Shown: positions 32,629 to 44,456 of the stretch, piece after piece
Position numbering within the stretch: position 1 is the stretch's first letter
Layout of the letters: each line of letters begins with the position of its first letter
DNA from: Acorus gramineus
Taxonomy: Eukaryota; Streptophyta; Magnoliopsida; Acorales; Acoraceae
Length of the DNA stretch: 64,000 nucleotides
NCBI GenBank assembly: GCA_030737835.1
Contig: JAUJYN010000026.1
Location: 186,001 to 250,000 of the forward strand
Reading direction: 5' to 3'
Translations under genes and position numbers: made by a program
The notes under the pieces: model-generated
The model's input: only the letters and a program-made list of their open reading frames with translations
What the model was told of the DNA's origin: nothing
Databases searched by the model: none

Positions 32629-33719
32629 CTGCAAGACAAGGGCATTCAATATGGTGAGTATAACTACACAAATATACATGGAATTTACTAGAAATGCCAA
32701 AAACTCGGACAAGCATGCATACGGGCTCGCACGCATGCGAGTACGCACGTACGCACGCACCTACCCAAACCCTCGGGCAGCCACACGCATGCCCCCCGCA
32801 CGTGTACGCACGCATACGCACGCACGCACGCGCCCTAGCACCCTTGGCGCACTGCCGCGCGCCCATCCGCCTGCCCAGACGCGCTACAGTGCGCGCACTG
32901 TCACGCCCCAGGGCGGCCGTCCCTGAGACGTGGCAATAATAAAATATCAGCTATCAATACCTGAGGTCAATAAAGACTCCAACAACAATACACAAGGCGA
33001 CAAAGCAAGATAATGATAACTGACTTAAAAGCGGAAGCATAATATATAAACAATGTCTGTAAATCAAAAACATTATTACAGACTCGAATACACAATCACT
33101 GTCCTGTGAGAGCCAAGTCTAGACCAAAGAAAAATACAACCTGTGCCACATGCACGAATTACAATAGATACAATGACTCTAGGACTGCTGACAGCCTCGC
33201 ACTCGCCATTCGTCAGGAGAACGCTCCACGCCCATAAGACCACGCCACAGGAAAGTTCCAACTCCACGCCCAACACTGCCCCTGAAAAGAAACAGTATGC
33301 AAGGGGTGAGCTACAAGCTCAGTGAGTGGCTGGAAACCAATCACCATACTACAGTTCAATACATATACACTTTCCTTTCAAGGAAAAACATGGGTGGAAA
33401 CCCATGTTTAACAAGGTCACGCGGCAGCGCGACCAACCTCACCCTCACCCTCACTCCCGGAGGGAGACTCTTGGGACTTTTGGGGAGAGACCATACCGTC
33501 GGTCAAAGAGACCCGGAATTACTGGTCTACACAACACTACTGGATCATCTACATCTAGATAATTGCTCAAACGATGCCTTTAAACATCGATACAAGACCG
33601 GACCCAACAACTATGGGAACGGTCGAACAATGAATGGGTCACGCGGCGATATTCTTCACCTCATCCTCACCCTCACCCTTTAGGGGTGACATAGGACTTT
33701 TGAAAGAGATTTAGGCTGC

Positions 33720-34740
33720 TCCACACCCTTGGTCCACCGCTAGCCTCTCCCTCACTCTGTAGCCTCTACCTGGTATACTCCCACGATCAGCACTGTCCGA
33801 CGCATTGGAGGTACCTACATATGGGAGCCCTCTGTCAGGTCAGCTTTCCAACGCTGGGGAGTCCCTACTCGGATCCAACCATAGGGAGAACGATTCCCAC
33901 GCTCGCAACATCATTCTTTAACCCTCTCCTGGGTAGCCTCTACCTGGTATACTCCCACGATCAGTTCTCTCCTGAATGCATCGGGGGTACCTACGGATGG
34001 GAGCCCTCTGTTAGGACAGCTACAACCCGGCCTCTTCAACTCACCGCTCTACACCCTTGGTCCACCAGTAGCTTCTCCCTCACTCCGTAGCCTCTACCTG
34101 GTATACTCCCACGATCAGCACCGTCCGATGCATCAGAGGTACCTACAGATGGGAGCCCTCTGTCAGGACAGCTTTCCAACGCCGGGGAGTCCCTACTCGG
34201 ATCCAATGAAGGGGAGAACGATCCCATGTTCGCAAAGCGAACCCAATGAAAAACAACTACTCTCGAAAATCACTTATCGAGATATCACAACACAAGCATA
34301 ACAACAATCTATGCAACACACTCATATTAACCTTAAAATAATTAAAGTCCCTAAACAGGAGTAACTGCACAAGCTAGTGGGTCGTAACATCGCCGACCCA
34401 CCTCACCCTCACCCTCACCCTTTAGGGGTGACATGGGCCTTTTGGGACAGACTAGGTTGCTCTCCACCCTTGGTCCACCAGTAGCTTCTCCCTCACTCCG
34501 TAGCGTCTACCTGGTATACTCCCACGATCAGCACCGTCCGACACATCGGAGGCACCTACAGATGGGAGCCTTCTGTCAGGACAGCTTTCCAACGCCAGGG
34601 AGTCCCTACTCGGATCCAACGAAGGGGAGAAAACAGCCTACCCACACGGATACGATCCTCTTGGATCCGTCGACAACGATTCCTAACATTTCTAATGTCA
34701 TGAATTCTCAAGAATTCTTTCAGGGCGCATAACTAAGATG
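33720..34740 (-). repeat. Amplified segment within L6 (four copies)
   Basis: The phrase GGGAGCCCTCTGTCAGG and its surroundings (GGTCCACC, CTCTACCTGGTATACTCCCA, GGATCCAA) recur at about 33825, 34001, 34151 and 34566. Other LTRs hold one copy; L10 has a partial second. Confidence 0.85.
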
Positions 34741-35127
34741 CGGGGAAACATATATTATAACAACAAGGTTATAATATTCTCTAAGGCATGCTTACAACAA
34801 TATAACCACATTTGATTTAAATAAATTAAACTAAATGGGAAAACATGCATAGGTCGGGTCCTTCCAATCAAAAGGACATGGTGACTAAACACGCATAGGC
34901 CGCTATACATGATGTCTAGGCATGTATGGGCCTGTATACATGATATATGGATGTGCATCCCTAGCATACAATGTCTAACATGGCATGGTTACATCATATT
35001 AAAACATGCATTAACATCGATATCTACATATTATAGCTAGGGGGTCCCATCGATGCGCGACGCGCGTCTACGCACGTCGAGCGCATCCCTAGAGAGAGGG
35101 GGGGGGGATTGGAATCCAACCACTCAC

Positions 35128-35163
35128 CATACCTAGGACCTCGCGCATCCCATCCGACGAGAA
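35128..35163 (-). other. Diverged 36-nt exon-like block in L6
   Basis: Minus strand: CCCTGCAG, TTCTCGTCGG to CCTAGGTATG, GTGAGTGG. It matches L4 more closely than L1-L3. Confidence 0.5.
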
Positions 35164-37691
35164 CTGCAGGGTAAGGGTATCAAATTTGGTGAGTAACATC
35201 ACAAATATACATGAAATTTACTAGAAATACCCAATACTCAGACAAGCATGCATACGGACTCGCACGCATGCGAGCACGCACGTACGCACGCGAGTCCGAG
35301 TGCCCCGACACCTACCCGAACCCTCGGGCAGCCACACGCATGGCCCCCCGCACGCGCACGCACACATACGCACGCACGCACGCGCCCCAGCACCTTTGGC
35401 GCACTGTCGCGCGTACTGCGCGTCCAGCCCGCGCGCCCTCGCGCACCGGTGCCCCCACTCCGCGCGCACCCGCGCGCTCGCGTGCACTCGCCCGCGCGCG
35501 TCTACGCGCCCGACTGTGCCTGCCAGCGCCCGCCTACGCGCGCGCGCACGCACGCAGACAACCCCAAACGCGCGCCCAGCCAACCCTTACCCCTTTTTAA
35601 CCCTCCCTAACCCCTCACACACATTCTAACACATCTACCCAACGTGCATGACCTCCCCAACCATCCCAACAACCCTAAAAATCAAAAAGAAGGGGAAGAG
35701 CTCACCTTTGGAGGGGGGAATGAAAGGGGGAGACTCGGGGGCCCTCGATGCACCCGCGACCACCTCAACCACCACCACCACTACCACCACCTCCTCAGCC
35801 CTCCTCAGCCCTCCTATGGCTGCAAATCAGGGGGGAAAGGATCATGAAAAAGAGCTTGAGAGAGGAAGATCAACAACACAACACACCCACACAAACCTTC
35901 TTGTGCTTCCTTCTTCACCTTCTCCTTCACTTCTCTTTGAGAAATTATCACAAACACATGGGGGGGGGGGGGGGCTTTGAAAGAGAGAAAGAGAGGCCAA
36001 GAATGTTGTCGTGGGGTGTGGGAGAGAGAGGGAGAGAAAATATTTTGCCCAAATAAATATCTAAAGAGGGATGGAAATGACCATTTCATCCCTGACTTAG
36101 AAATTCTGCACATGCTTCACTAGAACAGCCATAACTTCCTCAATATAGCTCCGACTGGCATAATTTAAAGTCCGTTGGAAAACTAAGATGATTATCTACA
36201 ACTTTTATGTTTATGCCAAGATCAAATAATCTCTCCAGCTATTCCGAAATTAGAGCTAAACATAAAACAGGGCTGCTGCCAGAATTTCCATCCCCAGGGT
36301 ATACTTGGACAAATACCCATAATTTTTGTACGAAAGCTAACTCAAAACTGGACATCTCATAATAAAATCATATTTAAACCTCTTCGTCTTGGATTTTAAC
36401 AAAATCAAATCCAAATACCAAATCGGGAATACATAACTTCTAGGAAAAAAAATATGTAGCCAAATTTTCAATCAGAGCGCTCCAAATGACACAGGCTTAA
36501 CACGCACGCTCGCGCGCGATCGCACGCACTACGCATCCTACCCGCGCGTACTCACGCGCACCGCGCGCCCGTGCAACACCCTGCGCGCACGTTCACGCGC
36601 CTGCGCGTACGCGCGCGCACCCGCCAGCGCGCCCGACTGTGCGCTCCAGCGCTCAGTCGGGCGCGCTGGCGGGTGCGCGCGCGTACGCGCAGGCGCTCCC
36701 CTGCGCGCGCAGACGCGCGCGCACGCGCACGCGCCCAAACCTCCCCCCACCCCCTCCTCAGCCCACACACCCACCCTAAACCCTATGCATGGCATACATG
36801 AACACCCTAAGAGCCTTTATCAAACATTTAAACAAGGATAAGGGTGGAGGAGAGCTTACCAAAGGAGGGGGAAGAAAAGGGGAGGAAATCGGGTGCCCTT
36901 GGCTCAACTGCCACCACCAACACCACCACCTTCTCAGCCACTCCTCAAGCCTTTAATGGCTGAAATCAGGGGTTGGGGGGGGGGGGGGAGGCATGAGAGG
37001 GAGCTAGAGAGAAAAGAATCACAGCACAACTACAACAACCAAAGCTTGCACACACATACCTTTCTCTTTTCCTTTTAATGTTTCTTCTTCTCCTTCTTGT
37101 TCTTCTTTTATTTAACCCAAAAAAAAAACAAAGAAAACCAGGGAGTGAAGGAGAGAGTGAGAGGGAGAGGATGAGAAGGGGACGCCCACCTATAGTGTAC
37201 ACACACACACACACACTCACACACACACTTACATTAAATGTAAAAAAAGGGGGTGGTTGGGGGATTGACTTTGAGTCAACCCAACCAAACTACCAAACAA
37301 AAACCCTTGACTAGTCAAAGGTCATCTTTGACTAGTCAAGGTCTTCGTTGACTCGGTCAAAGTCACCCTTTGACAATCCAAAATCAGTCAAAACCCGGAT
37401 ACGATTCAGAACTGTAAAATTTTCTAAGACGTTACCAGAATTTGATGAAATTTTTATGAGTAGCACAAAATGGCACTAGGACTCATAATATGCAGTTAGA
37501 TTTTCAATCGGAGTACTCGAACTCATACTGATAGCTAAAAGTCAAAAATTTTATCGGCTCCGATCGAAAAAAGAAAAATTGGAAAACTACCAGAAATGAC
37601 CCAAAGGTGACCAATAGGCTAAAAAGTGACACATATATAACATTCTTCCCCCCTTAGAAAATTTTGTCCACAAAATTTAATACAAAAACAT

Positions 37692-39598
37692 CTAGGAAGG
37701 GAAAAGATGTGGATATGCGCCATGCATGGCGTCCTCGAGCTCCCAAGTGGCCTCGGCACCAGAACGGTGCTGCCATCGCACCTTAACCAACTGGACGGTC
37801 TTGGTGCGGAGCCTCTTCTCGCGTCGATCTAGGATCTTGATCGGCTGCTCCACGAATGACAAGTCTGACTTGAAGACGAGCGGCTCGAACGGAATAACTT
37901 GAGTAGTATCGTGGACGTAACGCCTCAGCTGCGAGACATGCAAGATGTCATGGGCTTGAGCCAACTGTGGGGGCCGGGCTACGCGATAGGCCACCTCCCC
38001 AATCCGCTCAAGGATGAGAAACGGCCCAATGTAACGCGGACTCAGCTTGCCCCGCACACCAAAACGGAAGATGCCCTTCGTCGGGGACACCTTCAGGAAA
38101 ACATGGTCACCAACCTCAAAGGCGAGCTCGCGGCGATGATGATCGATGTAGCTCTTCTGATGGCTCTGAGCGATCCGAATACGCTCACAAATCATCTTGA
38201 CCTTCTCTGAAGTTTGACGGACGATCTCTGGTCTCTCCAACTGGTGCTCTCCGACCTCATCCCAACACAAGGGGGACCTGCAGCTATAGCCATAGAGTGC
38301 TTCATATGGTGCCATCCGAATACTCGAGTGGTAGCTGTTGTTGTAGGCGAACTCCACCAACGGGAGATGCCTCTCCCAACTGACCCCAAAGTCAAGAATG
38401 CACACTCGCAGCATGTCCTCTAGGGTCTGTATTGTCCTCTCCGACTAGCCGGGCCGTCCGTTTGTTAATGAAACGCTGTATTGAAGTGGAGGTTCGTACC
38501 AACAACGTGCTAGAGGCTGCGCCAGAACCTCGAAGTAAACCTTGCGTCTCTATCAGAAATGATGCTGACGGGAGTGCCATGGAGACGAACAATCTCAGAG
38601 ACAAACAACTGTGCCAGGGTGTCCAGAGAATCGGTGAGTCGAATGGGGAGGAAATGAGCGGACTTAGTCAGTCGGTCGACGATTACCCAGATGGCATCGC
38701 GACCCGAACGTGACCTCGGCAAACCCGAAACGAAGTCCATGGTGATCTGCTCCCACTTCCACTGAGGAATCTCAATGGACTGCAGCTTCCCCGCAGGACG
38801 CTGATGTTTCGACTTCACCTGTTGGCATACTAAGCAACGGGCAACGAAACGGCCTATATCCGCCTTCATCCCGTGCCACCAGTAGCCACGACGAAGGCCC
38901 CTGTACATCTTCGTGCCACCAGGATGCACTGTGTACCTCGAACGATGGGCCTCATCCAAGATCTTCTGCTTCAGCTCTGCGTCGTCAGGAATGCATACCC
39001 GACCTCTGAACCGCAGGATTCCGTCCTCGCGAATCTGGTAGTCCGGACGCTCGCCCCGGGCGACGCCTTCAGAGAGGACTAGAAAGTGAGGATCCTGTCC
39101 CTTAGCTGTGTGGATCTCGTCGAGAAGAATGGGCTGCACCACTAGCCTGGCCAAAAAGCCACCCGCAGGCGTCTCTCGAACGCTGATCCAGCAATCGGCC
39201 TCTTTCAGAAGCCTCCAATGACGTACAACCAAGTGGGCGGCCATGCCCAAGGGCTGCCTGCTGAGAGCATCGTCCACGACATTCGCCTTACCCGGATGGT
39301 AAGCGATGTCACAGTCATGGTCCTTCAGGAACTTGACCCATCGTCGTTGACGCATGTTAAGCTCCGGCTGGGACTGCAAGTAAGTTAGGCTCTTGTGATC
39401 TGTGAAGAGTTCGAACTCCTCGCCATAGAGGTACTGCCTCCACATCTTCAGCTCAAAGATGATCGCTGCTAACTCCAAATCATGGGTGGGGTAATTCTTC
39501 TCATGGGGCTTCAACTGACGGGACGCGTAAGCCACAACCTTACCGTGCTACATCAGGACGCAACCCAAACCCAGCCGCGATGCATCGGAGTAGACTGC
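37692..39598 (-). pseudogene. pol: E3 RNase H end, integrase and chromodomain
   Basis: Reading leftward: RNase H ([18 protein letters not shown]), an integrase zinc region (CLVCQQVK), catalytic core motifs ([15 protein letters not shown]), the GPF module, and a C-terminal chromodomain-like segment (VQLVKVRWQH, EATWELEDAMHGAYPHLF). Chromodomains of this kind target integration to marked chromatin and define the Tekay/Del-type chromoviruses. A frameshift lies between 38414 and 38510 and a CAG-to-TAG stop near 39549. The right side is interrupted by E4. Confidence 0.88.
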
Positions 39599-39865
39599 GA
39601 ACCTGTTATATTTGTGTCACTTTTGACCTGCTGGTAACCGTTGGAGCGTTCTGGCAGTTTTTCAATTTTTTTCGGTTTTCGATCGGAACCGCTAATTTTT
39701 GGACTATTAGCCATCGTCCTGAGTTAGAGGACTCCGATTGGAAATCTGACTGCATATTTGGTGTCCTGGTGCCATTTTAGGCCTCTCACAAAAATTTCAT
39801 CGAATTCCGGCAACGTTTCCAAAATTTCACAGTTCCGGGGCGTATCTGGGTTTTTAAGTCGCTCG

Positions 39866-39875
39866 CTATATATAG
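39866..39875 (+). promoter_or_regulatory. TATA box of the E4 LTR promoter
   Basis: CTATATATAG lies about 262 bp into the LTR, followed 60 bp later by the CT-rich start of the leader. L8 has the same box at 46073-46080. U3 is therefore short and most of the 3.4-kb LTR is transcribed leader. Confidence 0.7.
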
Positions 39876-41312
39876 GTGTGATCAAATTTCGAAATCACTA
39901 TTCATCATCCCTACCAAATGCATTTTCTCTCTCCCCTCTCTCTTTTTCTTTGATTTGAGCCCCCTAGACCCCTCAAACCCAAAAACCTAAAGCATAGGAA
40001 GTGTAGATCGGGTCCCGATCTACACCTCGGTGCTTTCAAATCCCGATTTCGGTGAGATTTGCCCCTCCGTCCCCCCTCTCTTCTCCTCTGTTTTGCACCA
40101 TTTCGGAGGCCGAGCTAGATCCGGGCGGTGGAAGCCCTTGGGGAAAGGTTTCGGTGCGCGGAGAGCATCTGGACTTCCCTTCTTCCCCTCGGTAGGCCCT
40201 CTTTCCCCTCTTTTATTTGCATAGATGCTTGTGAGGAGGTCGGATTTGGGGTTGGGAGGCGGTTGGCGGCGGTGGGTGGCCGTCGGAGGGCTGTGGTGGT
40301 GGTCGGAGGCAATTGGTGGCCGGGGGGTGGCGGGTGGTGGAGGTTGGGTGGCTTGGTCTAGGAGTTGGGCTGTCCGGGTAGGCTGAGCGGCTGTTCCGGG
40401 AGTTTAGGCAGTGGGCGCAGCAGGCTGGGGCACCAGGTGCCGGGCGCGCATGCGCGCAGGCGTGCGCTCGGGTGGTGCTGCAGGCGTGCTGGGCGAGCAG
40501 GGTAGGGCTAGTGTGGAGCAGGATGGCTGCGGGCTGTGCGAGCAGGGCAGGCCGGCTGGGCAGGCCATGCTCGGGCAGCTGGCAGGGGGTGCTCGGGCAT
40601 CAGGCGGGCAGTGGCTGGGCGTGCATGGCGAACGGTGCTCGGGCCACTCGGCGACGCGCGCAGGCAGGCAGCGCGGGCAGCAGCGCGGGCATGCTGGCAG
40701 GCGCGTTGGGCGCGTGCTGCCAGGCGCGCTGGGCGCGTGTTGCGCGTGCATGCGCGTGGGCGCTGGGTGAGGGTCCCGGGTGCTGGGCGCTGAGCGTCGG
40801 GTGCTGGGCCGCGGATACCGGGCGCTGGGCTGAGGTGCAGGCGTGCGCGTGGTGCAGTGGGTGCGAGTGGGTGGTGCGCGCGTGGCGCGCGTGGGTAGAG
40901 GATGGTAGGTGCGCGCGGAGTGCGCGCGGATAGGGGCTGGAGGTGCGCGCGGGGCGTGCGGGGTGCTCGCGGGCCAGCGCGAGGCGTGCGGGGTGTGCGC
41001 GGGCGGCTGCGCTGGGGCGCAGGGGGCGCGCGGTGCACCCGGGAGGTTCGGCGGCGCGTCCAGGCGGCGGGCGGGGCCCGGCGGTGCGCGGGGTGCGTTG
41101 GCTGAGGCGCGGCGGTGCACCCGGGCGGTCGGGTGACCGTGCGGGTGGTTGCCGGCCGTGCGGGTGGTTGCCGGGGTGCTCGGGCTAGCGTGCGTGCGGG
41201 TCGTATGCACGTTTGCCCGAGTGTTGGTTGTTTGTTTGTGGGTTTTGTGAATTTTGATGTCTTTGGTAGTAGTTGTGGATTTTAACTCACCATATAAATG
41301 TCTGTCTTGCAG

Positions 41313-41348
41313 ATCCTGACGGGCGGTCGCGCGACGACCCGAACTTCG
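41313..41348 (+). other. Conserved 36-nt exon-like block in L7
   Basis: TCTGTCTTGCAG precedes and GTGAGTGGG follows. It starts ATCCTGACGG and ends ACCCGAACTTCG. TTTAACTCACC about 30 nt upstream is a plausible branch region. Confidence 0.68.
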
Positions 41349-43003
41349 GTGAGTGGGACAATCCAACCCAGTAGAGAGGGGTCATACGCATTTGGGCGTA
41401 TACCGACCTCTCCTGGGGCACCATGGATGTATATTAACCAGCAGTAATATGTAATCCATGCTTGCATGATTTAAATGTAGAATGCATGCTACCCTAGTCT
41501 TTGTATGTTAGGGACTTGCACCCATAGGATAGGTGTAAGAGCCATGCACCATGCCCCTGTTTTCATGCTAGGAAACCTCGGCCTATGCATGCGTCCTACT
41601 AGTTTATTTATTAAATTAAATGCTAGTGTATGTTAAATCGCATGCCTTAGATAATATTATAGGGAGGAGCCTTGCGAGGTCAACATTGAGACCCGTGTTA
41701 GGGTACTCCGTGTTCCTTGTTTGGTTGTCGGGATGTCCTGTATCGGGACCTCATGCTGCCCTCCCAAGGTTTCTAGTCCCATTAATATTATAAGTAATGT
41801 TATATAACTGGTATGATTATTAGCATATTTAGTGAATATTATAGGGGAGGGGCCTTGCGAGGACAGCGGTGAGACCCGGGTTAGGGTACTCCGTGTTCCT
41901 TGTTTGGTTGTCGGGGTATCCTATATCGGGAACTCACGCCGCCCTCCCGAGTTCTTTCCCCCAATGATATTACAACCTTGCTTTTATTGTACGTGTTCCC
42001 CGCATCTTGGTTATGCGCCCTGGAGGAACTCTGAAGAGTTCATGACATTAGAGTTGTAGAGATGTGTTGTCGGCGGATCCGAGTGGATCATATGCGTATG
42101 GATGGGCTGTTCTGTTTCCCTTCGTTGGATCCGTGTAGAGACTGCCCCAGCGTGATAAGGTCGTCCCTTCCGAGGGCTCCCATCAGTAGGCGCCTCCCGA
42201 TATTTGTGACGGACTGCGCTGAAGTTATGGGTGAAGGCCAGCGGCCTACGGAGTGGAGGAGAGACTATCGGTGGACCAAGGGTGACCAACAGCCTAGTCA
42301 GTCCCAATATCCTATGTCACCCGTGGTAGGGTGAGGGTGAGGGTGTAGTGGGTTGGCGATGAGCGACCTACTGGATTTGTGATTGGATGATTATCAGTCC
42401 CAATAGCCTATGTCACCCATTGATGGGTGAGGGTGAGGGTGTGGTGGTTCGGCGAGGTACGAACCACTGGATTATGTTGTTATGTCACTTAGAGGATGGA
42501 TAAATAATGGAATTGTGGTAAATATTGTCTGTGATGCATGGGTTGTGCTGTTCACTGAGCGTGTGGCTCACCCCTCGCATATGTTTTTCCCCAGTGGTCA
42601 CTGAGCCTGAGCTGGAGCCGGAGCAGCAGTTGGAGCTTTCCGAGGGATTCCTTCAGTAGCGGAGCAGCGCCACGTTCCGCGAGTGCCAGAGGTTATCAGC
42701 ATCCCTTCTTGACTGTATGTATTTTATTTCCGTGCTTGGCACGCGTTGTATATATTCAGTTGTATTGGTGTATATTGGCTCTCACAGGACAGATGATTGA
42801 GTATCGAGTCTGTAGAATGTTTATTTACAGATTCAGTCTTTTGCTTCCGCATTTGGTGTATATATCATGTCAGCCTCTTTGTTGTCTGTGTGTCATTCTG
42901 GTTGTTTGTGTATGATATATTATTGACCTCCTGTGTAGATTCTGATATTTTATATACACTTGCCGCGTCCCGGGGACGGCCGCCCTGGGGCGTGACAAAA
43001 AGT

Positions 43004-43016
43004 TGGTATCAGAGCC
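43004..43016 (+). other. tRNA-iMet primer-binding site of E4
   Basis: TGGTATCAGAGCC, six bases after the LTR end. Confidence 0.94.
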
Positions 43017-43108
43017 TGGTCCTGTCAGAGCCAATAGTCGTCCTTTCGTAGAGATGAGTCCTAGGATTTCTATATGAGTATTCTGATCCTAGTGTCTGGT
43101 TTTCTGAT

Positions 43109-44456
43109 ATGCCTCCTCGCAGAGGACGGCGCGGACGAGGTCCCTCTCGGTCTTTGGAGGTTTCCGGACCTACCAGAGACGAGGATGCTACCGGAGAGCC
43201 CTTGACGCAGGAGCCTCCTGCTTGGGAGCGTGCTTTCGCTCGGTTGGCTGATTTGGTGGAGACACAGACGAGGATGTTGGCAGAGCAGGCTAGAGAGATT
43301 CAGGAGCTGAGGGCGGCCCGCGAGGCAGTTCCGCAGGTCCCCTTGGTGGCAGATCCGCCTGTGGTACCCGATGTACCCCCAGTTCCAGTGGCGATTCCGG
43401 CGGTAGGAGTCCAGGGTCCCCTGCAGAGGGAGGAGGAGCTAGAGGCGGCAGCGCGAGTGCAGCAGAGCGGCCTCAACGCCTTTCTGAAGCTCCACCCTCC
43501 CGAGTTCCATGGGCAGACGGCAGATCCTCTTGCGCCAGAGCGTTGGTTGAGGGAGGTGGACACGATCTTCGCGGCCATGCTTTGCACTGATCGCCAGCGA
43601 GTCCCCCTGGCCACCTTTATGCTGAAGGGTAACGCCGCCGACTGGTGGGCTACCCGAGTGGTGGACATCCCAGAGGGAGTGGAGCAGCTTTCTTGGGCGG
43701 GTTTCCGGAGGCATTTTTTGGACGAGTATTTCCCGTTCTCGACGCGCAGATCGTGATGCGGGAGTTCGAGCAATTGACGCAGGGCTCCATGTCGGTTGCT
43801 GACTACTCTACGCGCTTTACGAGGCTGTCCAGATTTCGCTCCAGCGTTGGTGATGGACGAGGAGTCGAGGTGCCGTCGATTCGAGCTCGGTCTCAGCAGC
43901 GCTATCCGGGTGCACGTCACCGCCCACGCTTTCACGAGGTACTCCGACTTAGTGTCTCGGGCGAAGACCGTCGAGAGAGACCTCGGGATCCAGGTGCGGG
44001 CTCCGACCCCTTCTTCAGATCAGGGTCCTTCCGGGAGTCGGGACCAGGGGCAGCGCAAGAGGAAGAGGCCCCGCTTCGATCAGTCAGCGGCTGCCTCTCC
44101 TCCAGCTGATGCGGTGCCAGTGTGGGATCCAGCACCCATTGCGGCAGTGCCCATCCAGTCCTAGCAGCCGGAGAAGCGGTGCTGCTTCCATTGTCAGCGC
44201 ATCAGGCATATCAGATACCATTGCCCTGATGCTGGCCGACCCCGAGTTGCACCTCAGCAGGCGCAGTTCTTGCAGCAGCAGCTTCCGCGCCAGCAGCAGC
44301 AGCCTCAGCGTCAGCAGTAGCCAGTGCAGCCGGCGAGGCGTGCCCCTGCTCCTCAGCCGCGGTTGGTCCAGGGCAGAGTTGCAGCGCTTACGTCCGAGGA
44401 GGTGCAGCCTTCGGGTATCATGGTTCGAGGTATCACCTTGTGTTCCCAGCTCTCTA
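43109..44456 (+). pseudogene. gag: E4 gag, frameshifted, ending at the first protease residues
   Basis: It opens MPPRRGRRGRG and keeps the helical and Pro-rich N-terminus, the gag domain (LKLHPPEFHG, then STRFTRLSRF) and a degraded CCHC knuckle (CCFHCQRIRHIRYHC; the Gly before His is Arg). A one-base deletion near 43750 and another frame change near 43840 break it, and a TAG follows VPIQS near 44163. It ends after SGIMVRGITLCSQL, just short of the protease active site, where foreign LTR sequence starts. In E4 it may act mainly as a packaging region rather than a protein. Confidence 0.85.

Larger units (their letters stand above)
32899..36502 (-). mobile_element. L6: solo LTR inside L5
   Basis: A single LTR from TGTCACGCCCCAGGGCGG to GCTTAACA with the 5-bp duplication CGCAC on both sides (32894-32898 and 36503-36507) and no internal region. 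It has the second promoter type (minus-strand start TGTTAAGCCTGTGTCATTTGG). At 3.6 kb it is enlarged by internal duplications. An acceptor TTTCTTTTCAG lies near 33280, a hairpin at 34702-34717, a donor near 35703 and a 15-base poly-C tract at 35960-35974. Confidence 0.93.
31349..37642 (-). repeat. L5: 3' LTR of E3, split by solo LTR L6
   Basis: The two parts, 31349-32898 and 36508-37642, together match L9. Signals include a donor near 36858, a micro-exon, a hairpin at 32199-32214 and a poly-C leader tract (36975-36988). The last acceptor has changed from CTCCAG to CTCCAA (about 31752), whereas L9 keeps it. The E3 polypurine tract is the complement of CTTCCCCCCTTAG just beyond 37642. Confidence 0.9.
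39604..42997 (+). repeat. L7: 5' LTR of E4
   Basis: It runs from TGTTATATTTGTGTCAC to GGGGCGTGACA. Signals: TATA at 39866, donor GTAGGC at 40192, acceptor CTTGCAG ending 41312, micro-exon, donor GTGAGT at 41349, hairpin 42026-42041 and acceptor TTCCCCAG ending 42594. The implied introns are 1,121 and 1,246 bp. The first intron holds about 800 bp of very CpG-rich sequence. Confidence 0.93.
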
